A stretch of 30,754 bases of DNA from CAZWKX01 sp964633975 (GTDB lineage: Bacteria; Actinomycetota; Acidimicrobiia; Spongiisociales; UBA11373). Each line of letters opens with the position of its first letter. Position 1 is the first letter of the stretch. Shown piece by piece: positions 23,435 to 30,754 of this stretch. The stretch is taken from contig CAZWKX010000024.1 in assembly GCA_964633975.1 (NCBI GenBank), positions 1-30,754 of the forward strand, given 5' to 3'. The notes beneath the pieces were generated by a model that was given only the letters and a program-made list of their open reading frames with translations, was not told where the DNA came from and made no database searches. A program made the position numbers and the translations under genes.

Positions 23435-23670
23435 TGAGGGCCGATAGGCGTCAATCTCACGCCCAGGCAGCACTGCAGGGATCGGCGTGATTGCAGAGAT
23501 TGGAGTCCTGGCGCCGCTGGCTGCTGTCGGCACGAATGCCCTTCCCTGCCTGGAAGATCAGGTATCAGCGGTGTTGGTGAGTGTTGTGTGGTTGGGTCGG
23601 GTGTGGGGTGGCTTGTGCGATTGATGCCGGTGCCGGGGTTTGTGCCGTAGCCGGTTGGGATCATGGGGGT

Positions 23671-23832
23671 ATGGAACGAAGGTTGCTGTCTGAGGCGGTG
23701 CGCCTGTTGGAGCAGGCCAATGCTGGCTTGGCGGCGGGGTCGCGTTCGCGGCTGGAGGCGGAGGCGTTGCTGGCCTCTTACGTGCGGGTGGAGAAGCTGG
23801 TTGCGTTCGGCACAGAACTGCGGCTGAGGTGA
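23671..23832 (+). pseudogene. Truncated DUF222-HNH gene (5' fragment)
   Basis: The first 47 codons match the start of the intact DUF222-HNH gene at 26304 (MERRLLSEAVRLLEQANAGL versus MERRFLSEAIGLLEQANAGL), and the match includes about 30 bp before the ATG. After KLVAFG the similarity stops abruptly near 23812 and a stop follows six codons later. The remaining 330 or so codons, including the HNH nuclease motif, are missing. It is a relic of recombination or deletion. The similar leader (GGTTGGGATCATGGGGGT before the ATG) shows both genes descend from one copy. Confidence 0.85.
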
Positions 23833-24244
23833 TGAAGGTCACAGGAACAGTGCTGTCACCGGCGCGTAGCGGAGCGCCCCTTGGACAGACCGAACCCGTA
23901 GCGGTGGCCTGTGAAGTGGCGCGCCTGCGCGAAACGGCTCACACCTCGTGCACGTCCCGGTCGTCGTGCTCCAAGAGGCCGGGCTCCGTCGCGAAGGACA
24001 AGGCCGCAGCCGACACCTCGTACCATTCCGCGTATCTGCCGGCGAGCCACCGTGCCGCGCCGGTGGTCTGCTGACCTGCCGGCCGTCTACCGGCAAGCCT
24101 GCTAGATGGTCGGCGCTCGGCGCGGCGTAGATGCTCCGCCGGCTGGCGACGGTTTGATGACACCCCCAGGAGCTGTGCCGGCGGCGGAGGGCGTTGCCTT
24201 CGCCGACGCCCGGCCGGCGGCCACCGAGCTCTTCACGGGCGTCG
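23833..24244. other. Gene-poor stretch after the DUF222 fragment
   Basis: No intact gene. On the minus strand a frame between 24163 and 23939 contains LAGRYAEWYEVSAAALSFA, which has a more protein-like composition than its surroundings and may be a decayed gene, but no family was recognised. It adjoins the point where similarity to the intact DUF222 gene is lost. Confidence 0.35.
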
Positions 24245-25936
24245 CTACTGCCCCATCCAGATCTGCAGGGCGGCGTACTTGGGAGCCTCCGCCCGGGTCT
24301 GCAGGAAATGTTCCCGCGCTCCAAAGCGGCCATCAGCGGTCCACTTGCCGGTGGTGTGATAGTGGGTGAAGAGGACCACCCCGGCGGCGCTCTCCGCCCG
24401 CAGGAAATTCAGGTAGATGCGCTTGATACGCGGACTGCGGTTGATCCAGTCGAACAACGCCTCCACCCTCCGCTGTTTGGCCCGGTTTCCGTAGCAGGGA
24501 TTCGTGGTGAAGTGCTGCCCACCCTCATACACGATTAAGGGGATTCCTCTCTCCCGGGCCACGGCGGCGTTGGCCCTGGTGCGATTCAGCGCAGCCGGAA
24601 CCAGCTCGTCGCGAACGTAGTTGCCGAACTCTCTGGAAGTCATCGCCGATACGCGGCTGCAGTTCTCGGGCCAGGTGGCCTCGAACCCGAAATAGCCGCC
24701 GATCGCCAGCACGTCGCTGTGCGCTCGGAGCGGACCGTAGTCAAGGATGGTCCTGGCGTACCCGGCGTCCCACAGCTTGGCCCCCGCCACCGCGATGAAC
24801 CGATCCGGGTCGCCGAACACGTCTTCCCAGATTATGAAGATCTGCGTGGCGCGCCGGGCGTAGTACAGACTCGCCGCCCGAAACGGGTCCGTATCGAGCC
24901 CAAGACGGAGGCCCTGGGCCTCGGCATAGGCGTGCTGGCGAAAGGTGGTGTTCCACACCTCGTTCGAGTACTCGACGTAGGCCGTTAGATCGGGTCTCAG
25001 GAGATCTCTCACCATCCGGGCAAACTTGCGCACGTAGGTGTTGCTCGCCTGGTGCGGGATGTTGAACCAGGGATCAAAACCGACCCGATTGGCCAGGTCG
25101 ATCATCACTTCGAGGGGTGGGCCCTCCAGAGTCCAGTGAGCATCCTCCATCTGGGGACGGTCACTCCATGAGCGCTGCCGAGTGACGTTGGTCAGCATCC
25201 AGTTCATAAAGCGAACCGCTTGGTAGCCCCGAAGATCACTGAGGAAATCGGGATGGAAGACGATCTCGGAATAGTGCTGCTCGAAGGACAGGTAGTCGGT
25301 GCGGTTCGGGTCGGGGTCGTAGACGACCGTGTAGGGGTCGTCGGCGTAGATGCCGCCGGGCATGATCACTCGGATGTTGCGTATGTAGTTGTTGGGATTG
25401 GTGCGGAGGATCTGGAGCTCGATGCCCTGGTTCGAAGAGACGCTGATCACGTCCCGGCCGCGCCGCGAAGAGATCAGCCGAGCGCTGCCCCCGTAGCCCA
25501 GCTGCCCTCTACCGTCGTAGAGCACCACATAGTGACCGGCAGGACGGGTCGCCAACGGGCCCCACAACATGGTGGTGCGGGCAATCTGGTTGGGACGCAG
25601 CGAGCGGACCCAGCCCCTATCGTCTAGATCGAGTGGGCGACCGTCGTTCCATATGGCCGGACTGTCCGGCCTCCATGGCGTGCCCGAGATCCATGGCGAG
25701 GACATCCTGAAGGCGTCCACAAACGCCCAGTTGTTCCACTCGGCGAACCACTCGAGGTTGGTGGCCAGCGGCCGGGGATCGCTCTGCGTACCGGCCGCCG
25801 CCTCGGCGCCCGAAGGCACCACCCACCCGGGTACAGCAAGCAGCGTCAAGACCAGAGCGATGAGACGAGCCCTCGTCGCCGCGGGCGGAACCGCACGGCC
25901 AAGTGAGGCCCGCGCCCGGCGGCCGTTCACTCGCAT
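24245..25936 (-). CDS. Secreted glycoside-hydrolase-like protein (clan GH-A style)
   Basis: A 563-residue exported protein. A twin-Arg-bearing N-terminus (RRARASLGRA) is followed by the hydrophobic segment LIALVLTLLAVPGWVV and a cleavage-like AEAAAG near residues 44-49. The mature part starts with NLEWFAEWNNWAFVD. It holds YVEYSNEVWN at 320-329, with Asn325-Glu326 as the acid/base pair, and LIVYEGGQHF at 467-475, with Glu471 as candidate nucleophile; this spacing is that of retaining TIM-barrel hydrolases. Such proteins are often labelled cellulose-binding protein. The substrate is unknown but is presumably an external polysaccharide. The start is uncertain: ATG 25936 suits the signal, while ATG 25990 is also open. 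It lies alone between two copies of a DUF222 gene start. Confidence 0.75.
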   Translation of the reverse strand: MRVNGRRARASLGRAVPPAATRARLIALVLTLLAVPGWVVPSGAEAAAGTQSDPRPLATNLEWFAEWNNWAFVDAFRMSSPWISGTPWRPDSPAIWNDGRPLDLDDRGWVRSLRPNQIARTTMLWGPLATRPAGHYVVLYDGRGQLGYGGSARLISSRRGRDVISVSSNQGIELQILRTNPNNYIRNIRVIMPGGIYADDPYTVVYDPDPNRTDYLSFEQHYSEIVFHPDFLSDLRGYQAVRFMNWMLTNVTRQRSWSDRPQMEDAHWTLEGPPLEVMIDLANRVGFDPWFNIPHQASNTYVRKFARMVRDLLRPDLTAYVEYSNEVWNTTFRQHAYAEAQGLRLGLDTDPFRAASLYYARRATQIFIIWEDVFGDPDRFIAVAGAKLWDAGYARTILDYGPLRAHSDVLAIGGYFGFEATWPENCSRVSAMTSREFGNYVRDELVPAALNRTRANAAVARERGIPLIVYEGGQHFTTNPCYGNRAKQRRVEALFDWINRSPRIKRIYLNFLRAESAAGVVLFTHYHTTGKWTADGRFGAREHFLQTRAEAPKYAALQIWMGQ

Positions 25937-26154
25937 GCGCAGAGTGTATGCCCTCCCCGATAATGTGCGGACATTGGCAAAAAGACCCATACTCCCGTGC
26001 TGAAGACGCGATGAGACTTGTTGTCGCTGCGACCGACAGCTGGCCAATCCCCACATCGCCGAGACGGTGCAGCAGCCACTGACAAGGAACGGGACACCAC
26101 CGCCTCGGACCCGGCCGACGAGGTCACCATCTACCTCCGCCGCCTCGAGGTGAA

Positions 26155-26198
26155 AGCCGCGGCAGCACGGTCGGTTCGATTGAGCGCTGGATCCTCAT
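26155..26198 (-). pseudogene. Remnant of the 5' end of an SRPBCC gene
   Basis: From the ATG at 26198 the minus strand encodes MRIQRSIE, the same eight residues as the SRPBCC gene starting at 17977, with 21 of 23 bases alike. Weaker similarity (GACCGTGCTGCCGC against GACGGCGGCGCCGC) continues for about 20 bp and is then lost. No SRPBCC body follows. It looks like a short relic of a duplicated or recombined gene. Confidence 0.4.
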
Positions 26199-26303
26199 CG
26201 GCTTCTCCCCGGCTCCTGTCCTCGATCCGCCACAATCGTGCCACTCACCGGGCGAGCCCGCCGGGCTGGGTTTTGTGTCGTAGGTGGTTGGGATGATGGG
26301 GGT

Positions 26304-27458
26304 ATGGAGCGAAGGTTTCTTTCCGAGGCGATCGGGCTGTTGGAGCAGGCGAATGCTGGCTTGGTGGCGGGGGTGCGTTCCCGGGTGGAGGCGGAGGCGT
26401 TGCTGGCGTGTTATGTGCGGGTGGAGAAGCTGGCCGCTTTCGGTAAGGCGACGCTGGCGGCCCGAGTTGGTGATGCCACCAGCCTGGCCCGGGCCGCCGG
26501 GACCACGGTGGGGCAGGCCCGTCGGGTGATCGAGACCGGCCGGCGTGTTGCCGCCGAGCCGCGGCTGGCTCAAGCGGCACGAAAGGCTGAGATCTCTTTG
26601 GATCAGGCGGATGAGATCGCCCGCACCAGCACGGTGGCCCCGGGTTGTGTGGATGACCTGTTGAACCTGGCCCGCAGCCAGTCCTTTCATACGCTCAAAC
26701 AGCACGCCCGCAGCATCCGCCTGGACACCCAGGCTGGGGGTGATCTGGCACAGCGGCAGCATCAGGCCCGCCGACTCTGGCATCGGGTCACTGATCTGGG
26801 CATGATCCGCATCGAAGCCGACCTGGAACCCCACATCGGCACCCGCATCGTCAACCGGCTCGAGGACGAGGCCAGAAGACTCGCCCGCAAAGCCTCACAC
26901 AACAACGGCGGGCCGGAGCCGTTCGAGTGTTACCTGGCCGACGCCCTCCCCCACATCGTTTCCGAAGGACACAGCGGCACGCACACCGGCAAGCAGGCCG
27001 GCTCCGGGCGGGCGGAGCTGGTGGTGCTGGTGAGCCACGAGATCACCCAACGCGGCTGGCGCGATGTACAGCCCGGCGAGCGATGCCACATCCCCGGTGT
27101 TGGACCCATCCCACCCCAGGCCGCCAAACAGATCACCCAAGACGCCTTCCTGACCGGGGTGTTCTACGACGGCACCGACCTGCGCCACCTGAAACGCTGG
27201 ACCCGCAACATCCCCACCCCGGTACGTGTCGCCCTCCAGCTCGGCCACCCCCCAGAATTCAGCGGCCCGGTCTGTGTTGAATGCGGCAACCACTACCAAC
27301 TAGAACTCGACCACCAACCCCCCCATGCCACCGGCGGGCCCGCCTCCCTCGACAATATCAACCCCCTCTGCCACCAATGCCACACCCAAAAAACCGCCAC
27401 CGACCAAAAAACCATCAAACACCAGCGGCGAGCAACACCCCAACCCCAACCACCATAA
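26304..27458 (+). CDS. DUF222-HNH endonuclease (13E12 family)
   Basis: A 384-residue protein with an N-terminal DUF222 helical domain (about 10-300) and a C-terminal HNH nuclease. In the HNH part, C324-x2-C327 and C356-x2-C359 are the zinc pairs and ELDHQPPHATGG (Asp336-His337) and LDNINPLCHQCH (Asn351, His360) are the catalytic ββα-metal signature. This architecture defines the 13E12 repeat family, abundant and often multi-copy in Actinobacteria; the role is unknown, and in Mycobacterium such repeats serve as prophage attachment sites. The C-terminus is a Pro/Gln tail. The ATG at 26304 follows GATGGGGGT. The truncated relative at 23671 shares its leader and first codons. The zinc and catalytic residues look intact. 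Confidence 0.93.
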   Translation: MERRFLSEAIGLLEQANAGLVAGVRSRVEAEALLACYVRVEKLAAFGKATLAARVGDATSLARAAGTTVGQARRVIETGRRVAAEPRLAQAARKAEISLDQADEIARTSTVAPGCVDDLLNLARSQSFHTLKQHARSIRLDTQAGGDLAQRQHQARRLWHRVTDLGMIRIEADLEPHIGTRIVNRLEDEARRLARKASHNNGGPEPFECYLADALPHIVSEGHSGTHTGKQAGSGRAELVVLVSHEITQRGWRDVQPGERCHIPGVGPIPPQAAKQITQDAFLTGVFYDGTDLRHLKRWTRNIPTPVRVALQLGHPPEFSGPVCVECGNHYQLELDHQPPHATGGPASLDNINPLCHQCHTQKTATDQKTIKHQRRATPQPQPP

Positions 27459-27698
27459 ACAGGCACCCCCCGCCAGACCAACATCACGACTTCAAGTGTC
27501 GGAGAGCCTTTCGCGGAAACCTTAGATCCTGCCTGGAGGCTGACTCCATGGGAGATCTGACTATTGGCGTCGGCGATGTGCTAATCGGTCAGACAGATTG
27601 GTCTCAGATGTGGAGTGGCAGGCCGAGCAACAGGACGACCACCCGGCCACTGAGGCACGACAGGTGGTGAGCCCATCCCCCCACAGAACGCGACAGGT
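27459..27698. other. Intergenic region after the HNH gene
   Basis: No gene was seen. It holds copy d of the dispersed repeat. With the small gene at 27699-27884 and the further 308 bases to 28192, this forms about 730 bases with little coding evidence between the HNH gene and the exporter. Confidence 0.45.
27501..27553 (+). repeat. Dispersed intergenic repeat, copy d
   Basis: GGAGAGCCTTTCGCGGA begins like copies b and c, but the following part (TTAGATCCTGCCTGGAGG) is more diverged. The weakest of the five copies. Confidence 0.35.
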
Positions 27699-27884
27699 TC
27701 AACCTGAGCCAGGGCTGGAACCACCCGAGGACTCGGATCCGCCTCTACCAGACCCTGAAGACCTATCACCGTCATCACCACTCCGGTAGACCGAAATCTG
27801 CTTCTTGCTGAGGCGCTTGTGCTTCGGGCACTCCTCAAGTGGCCCCGGTCTCCATTTGCCATTGCAGAGGTGGCTGGTCGTCAT
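27699..27884 (-). CDS. Possible small Ser/Gly-tailed protein
   Basis: A 61-residue frame starting at the ATG at 27884, which has AGGA 7 nt upstream. The first half, MTTSHLCNGKWRPGPLEECP followed by KHKRLSKKQISVYRSG, has a protein-like composition, two Cys and a basic stretch. The second half is a low-complexity Ser/Gly/Asp tail. No family was recognised. Codon third positions are GC-rich in the first half and less so in the tail. It may be a real small gene or chance. Confidence 0.35.
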   Translation of the reverse strand: MTTSHLCNGKWRPGPLEECPKHKRLSKKQISVYRSGDDGDRSSGSGRGGSESSGGSSPGSG

Positions 27885-28192
27885 GGCGGTGTCCTGGGTC
27901 AATCAGTCGGTACCCGGCGAAGAGCAGCCATCATACCGCCGTCTTGGAAGCCCTCGCGGCCATGGCGTCCGGCTCGGTGCGGAGAGCCTTCGGTGGATAG
28001 GACAGACCCAGCGTGGCGGAATAGGGAGTGGGCCCGATAGGACGGTCTTCATACCTGGACCTCCCGATCTGAGCATCGGCAAGACTCATTGCCTCACCGC
28101 AACCCCTCGCAGCACAATCCAGAGTCTCGTCGCCATCGCAAGACCTCAGCCACCGGAGCCGGCGCATTGGAATCGGAGCGGGCGAGCGGTGC
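27885..28192. other. Intergenic region before the exporter operon's 3' end
   Basis: Apart from copy b of the dispersed repeat (27981-28033), nothing gene-like was recognised in these 308 bases. Confidence 0.45.
27981..28033 (+). repeat. Dispersed intergenic repeat, copy b
   Basis: GGAGAGCCTTCGGTGGATAG followed by ACAGACCCAGCGTGGCGGA. It shares about two thirds of its positions with copy c over 50 bp and has the same orientation. Confidence 0.5.
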
Positions 28193-28990
28193 CTACCGCC
28201 GCCTGCGATAGCGATTGATCGCGAGAGGAGCGAACACGATGATGATGAGCACGATCCACATGATCGTGTAGAGGACGGCGTTCTGGAGCGGCCACACTGT
28301 CGGTTCCGGCGCGTCCGGCGGGATGTTGCCGAACAACTCCCTGGCCGCCTGCGTCACCGCCGACACCGGGTTCCACTCCGCGAACGTCCTGAGGACACCG
28401 GGCAGGTTCTCGGACGGGACGAACGTGTTGGCGATAAACGTCAGCGGGAAGATGACGACGAACGAGGCATTGTTGATCACCTCGACACTCGGCACCAGCA
28501 GCCCCACGTAGGCCATCACCCACGAGAACGCGTACGCGAAGGCAAGCAGCAGGGCGAATCCGAAGGCCACCTCCAGCACCCCGTTGTGGATGCGCCACCC
28601 GACGAGCAATCCCGTCAGCGCCATGATCAACAGCGAGAGCACGTTGTAGATCACATCGCTAGCGGTACGTCCGACCAGCACGGCCGAACGCGACATCGGT
28701 AGCGCACGGAACCGGTCGATGATGCCCTTCTGCATGTCGTCAGCCAGTCCGGCGCCGGTGAAGGTGGCCCCGAAAACGACGGTCTGGGCAAAGATGCCTC
28801 CGATCAGGAACTCCCGATACGAGCCGCCCGGGACATCGATCGAACCGCCGAACACGTACGCGAACAGGAGCACGAACATGATCGGTGAGATCAGGACGAA
28901 AACGAGCACCTCGGGGACCCGCTTGATCTTGATGACGTTGCGCTTGGCAACGACGTGGCTGTCGGCGACTGCCCAGAAGATTCTGTTCAC
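28193..28990 (-). CDS. ABC-2 type exporter permease (DrrB-like)
   Basis: A 265-residue ABC-2 permease with about six membrane helices. Typical features are RNVIKIKRVPEVLVFVLISP before helix 1, the ABC-2 motif FRALPMSRSAVLVGR in the loop after helix 2, and NTFVPSENLPGVLRTFAEWNPVSAVTQA before the last helix. It pairs with the ATPase gene just upstream: its GTG start overlaps the ATPase stop by 4 nt (GTGA), so both are one translational unit. DrrAB-type pumps export lipophilic compounds such as anthracyclines or cell-envelope lipids; the cargo here cannot be told. It ends in a short run of Arg. Confidence 0.94.
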   Translation of the reverse strand: MNRIFWAVADSHVVAKRNVIKIKRVPEVLVFVLISPIMFVLLFAYVFGGSIDVPGGSYREFLIGGIFAQTVVFGATFTGAGLADDMQKGIIDRFRALPMSRSAVLVGRTASDVIYNVLSLLIMALTGLLVGWRIHNGVLEVAFGFALLLAFAYAFSWVMAYVGLLVPSVEVINNASFVVIFPLTFIANTFVPSENLPGVLRTFAEWNPVSAVTQAARELFGNIPPDAPEPTVWPLQNAVLYTIMWIVLIIIVFAPLAINRYRRRR

Positions 28991-29964
28991 GTCGCCGCCT
29001 CGACCTCGTCGGCGACCGGGATTGGTTCAGCGGCGCGGCCGGTGAGCGAGAGGAACACGTCGTCGAGAGTGGGGCGGCGCAACCCCACGTCGTACACGGC
29101 GACGCCGGCGTCTTCGATGGCCCGCAGGACCTCCCGGAAGATCGGAGGCCCGCCCGCAATAGGGGCAACTAGCACGCGCGATCTCGGCTGGACCTGGACT
29201 TCGCCGCCAGAGAACCCCGCCAGGATGCCGCGGGTTTCCGCGACCGCGTCCATCGACGTCACGGTGACCTCGATGCGTTCCCCGCCGACCCTCGCCTTTA
29301 GCTCGTCGGCCGTGCCGTGGGCGATCTCCCGGCCGTGGTCGATGACCACGATATCGTCGGCGAGCTGATCTGCCTCTTCGAGGTACTGCGTCGTGAGCAA
29401 CAGCGTCGTTCCCTTGCCGACTAGATCACGGATCACTCCCCACATCTCGGTCCTGCTACGGGGGTCGAGCCCGGCAGTCGGTTCGTCGAGAAAGAGGACC
29501 GGCGGCTCAGCGACAATGGCCCCGGCGAGGTCGAGCCGACGCCGCATCCCTCCCGAGTAGGTCTTGGCCGGCCGGTCGGCTGCATCCGCCAAGTCGAATC
29601 GCTCGAGCAGCTCTCGAGCACGAACCCGAGCATCGACACGCCTGAGGTGATACAGCCGCCCGATCATGTCGAGGTTCTCGAAGCCGGTGAGGTTCTCATC
29701 GACTGCGGCGAACTGCCCGGAGAGCCCGATTTGCCTGCGGACCCTGCTCGGACACTTCAGCACATCAGCGCCGGCCACAGTGGCTGACCCCGCGTCCGGC
29801 CAGATCAGCGTGGTCAGGATCGAGACGGCCGTCGTCTTGCCCGCCCCGTTGGGACCGAGCAAGCCGAGAACGGTCCCTTCTGGAACGTGGAGATCGAGCC
29901 CGTCGAGCGCGACAACATCCTTGTAGCGCTTCACCAGCCCCATAGCTTCGATCGTGTTGCCCAT
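28987..29964 (-). CDS. ABC exporter ATP-binding protein (DrrA-like)
   Basis: A 325-residue ABC ATPase of the daunorubicin-resistance (DrrA) type. Walker A is GPNGAGKT at 37-44, the Q-loop lies at IGLSGQFAAVDENLTG, the signature is TYSGGMRRRLDLA at 135-147, Walker B is VLFLDEP at 156-162, and the H-loop position is occupied by Gln in LLTTQYLEEAD, as is usual for DrrA. The C-terminal extension ends with RRPTLDDVFLSLTGR, the family tail that contacts the permease. The ATG at 29964 has GAGGGG 6 nt upstream, which rules out the longer open frame. It drives the permease encoded immediately downstream. Confidence 0.95.
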   Translation of the reverse strand: MGNTIEAMGLVKRYKDVVALDGLDLHVPEGTVLGLLGPNGAGKTTAVSILTTLIWPDAGSATVAGADVLKCPSRVRRQIGLSGQFAAVDENLTGFENLDMIGRLYHLRRVDARVRARELLERFDLADAADRPAKTYSGGMRRRLDLAGAIVAEPPVLFLDEPTAGLDPRSRTEMWGVIRDLVGKGTTLLLTTQYLEEADQLADDIVVIDHGREIAHGTADELKARVGGERIEVTVTSMDAVAETRGILAGFSGGEVQVQPRSRVLVAPIAGGPPIFREVLRAIEDAGVAVYDVGLRRPTLDDVFLSLTGRAAEPIPVADEVEAAT

Positions 29965-30259
29965 GGGTCCCCTCTGTGGCCAATGGCCTCGCAAGCCTCG
30001 GGACCATACCGGATCCCGAACCGGAATCAATCGGGGATCCGGCAAACGACAGCCAAGGCCGGTATTGGGGAGAACCCAGCGGGCCAAATAAGACGCCTTC
30101 CACACCTCGACGCGCCGCGGGTGTACCGAGGTCAGCCGCAGATTGAGGCCCTCTCAGCTTCTTTCAAGCCACCCGCCTCGCCCCACCGAGATGACGGCAC
30201 ACCACTTGAGCGAGCATGGGGCTGAGGACAGACCGATGACGGCAGGGCCTGCAGCGCAT

Positions 30260-30283
30260 GAGCCCCCTGCCACCAGGGGGCTC
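30260..30283. other. Perfect hairpin beside dispersed repeat copy c
   Basis: The arms GAGCCCCCTG and CAGGGGGCTC form a 10-bp perfect stem around a 4-nt loop CCAC. There is no gene end nearby for it to terminate. It sits 10 bp before copy c of the dispersed repeat and might be part of that element. Confidence 0.55.
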
Positions 30284-30292
30284 GCCACCGTC

Positions 30293-30395
30293 GGAGAGCC
30301 TTTGGCCGATCAGTCAGACCCGTCGTGGAGGATCAAACCGTGGGGGTCTGATTCCTCGGTGTGAAGGGAACCTTCGACGGAAAGCGGCCACCCCT
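30293..30395 (+). repeat. Dispersed intergenic repeat, copy c
   Basis: GGAGAGCCTTTGGCCGATCA followed by GTCAGACCCGTCGTGGAGGA, continuing with GTGGGGGTCTGATTCCTCGG and GGAACCTTCGACGGA. The longest resemblance is to copy e at 12426-12520. Confidence 0.5.
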
Positions 30396-30606
30396 CCTGA
30401 CGTATCCGACCGTGGAGCGATGCGTGAAGCCGCGGCTCGGCTCAGTATCCGAACAGCCCGCCCTCGACGTGCAGCCGAAGCCACTCGAAGGCGTACACGG
30501 ATCGACGATCACCTCGCTGATCCATCGAGCCGCTCCACGAGAAGATTCGTCGTCAGCTTGGTCGCGGATGTATGGAGCGGCCGCAGGACTGCTACAAAGC
30601 CCTGAC

Positions 30607-30754
30607 ATGATCACGATCACCCCTGTCCGCCACGCCCTCGTCCCCGTCGATTCATCTGCAGCTGCCCGTGTCAGCGCGCCCAACTACGACGAGTTCCAGA
30701 GCGACCAAGAGATCTGGACCCTCCTTCAGGACAACCCAACGAGCGTGCTGCGCG
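30607..30754 (+). CDS. DUF1015-like protein, 3'-truncated by window edge
   Basis: Only the first 49 codons are inside the window, starting MITITPVRHALVPVDSSAAA and continuing with VSAPNYDEFQSDQEIWTLLQ and NPTSVLR. The PNYDEFQSD...EI....NP.S.LR pattern is that of the N-terminus of DUF1015 proteins, conserved but of unknown function. The frame runs open to the end of the window. No strong ribosome site precedes the ATG. It is divergent from the exporter operon across a 640-bp gap. Confidence 0.7.
   Translation, partial: MITITPVRHALVPVDSSAAARVSAPNYDEFQSDQEIWTLLQDNPTSVLR

Larger units (their letters stand above)
21731..23451 (-). repeat. Long direct duplication, copy 2
   Basis: This is the partner of 12786-14501, in the same orientation. 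The two copies are about 9 kb apart and enclose both toxin-antitoxin pairs. The duplication seems to stop within about 40 bp on the 3' side and 80 bp on the 5' side of the gene, so it was a gene-sized event and not a large block. Confidence 0.85.
29965..30606. other. Intergenic region between the exporter operon and the DUF1015 gene
   Basis: About 640 bases with no recognisable gene. It must hold the divergent promoters of the exporter operon and of the DUF1015 gene, which were not resolved. It contains a hairpin at 30260-30283 and copy c of the dispersed repeat at 30293-30395. Confidence 0.5.

Noticed and set aside
23839..24333. A 164-codon minus-strand reading frame.
   Set aside because: Its composition is Arg/Pro/Ser-rich without motifs, and it overlaps the end of the well-supported hydrolase gene in another frame.
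30333..30683. A 116-codon minus-strand reading frame at the right end.
   Set aside because: It overlaps the DUF1015 start on the other strand and runs through the dispersed repeat; no protein-like features.

Overview
The window looks like a chromosomal stretch of a high-GC actinobacterium, possibly a member of Acidimicrobiia or a relative. The clues are the high GC, frequent GTG starts, secreted lipoproteins in which a lipobox Cys-Gly-Gly is followed by a long Thr-rich tether, a DUF222-HNH (13E12-type) endonuclease, an actinobacterial-style NERD protein and a DrrAB exporter. The taxonomic call is inference; there is no rRNA or tRNA in the window to fix it.

Layout. Positions 1-7 kb are mostly housekeeping or metabolic: the 3' part of ilvD (dihydroxy-acid dehydratase), a convergent SGNH-hydrolase lipoprotein, an amidase, a lipoprotein of unknown function, and a minus-strand pair of an SDR epimerase/reductase and a steroid 5-alpha-reductase-like membrane enzyme. 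Positions 7.2-12.1 kb are an RNA-metabolism locus. On the minus strand an RRM protein, an IF-1-like protein, a hemolysin III-family membrane protein and a DEAD-box helicase follow one another, with the first three only 9-10 nt apart, and a NERD nuclease-like gene lies further down. A second RRM gene faces away on the plus strand and ends in a strong hairpin. The grouping resembles a cold-shock or translation-stress set.

Positions 12.8-23.4 kb are accessory. Two long, Cys-rich paralogous lipoproteins, both on the minus strand and about 9 kb apart, bracket a HipBA toxin-antitoxin pair, a DUF559 nuclease-like gene, an SRPBCC protein, a DUF2254 membrane protein, a MazEF-type pair with a clear palindromic operator, and a peptidoglycan-binding-like lipoprotein. 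The paralogs are direct repeats that could recombine and delete everything between them.

Positions 23.6-27.5 kb hold a truncated DUF222 gene, a secreted glycoside-hydrolase-like protein and an intact DUF222-HNH gene whose first 175 bp match the truncated copy. The right end carries a DrrAB-type ABC exporter and the first 49 codons of a DUF1015 protein. A degenerate short repeat of about 50-110 bp, always in the same orientation, recurs in intergenic DNA at five places. No transposase, integrase, CRISPR array or tRNA was found. The most interesting items are the RRM/IF-1/DEAD-box locus, the duplicated Cys-rich lipoproteins around two toxin-antitoxin systems, and the dispersed intergenic repeat.
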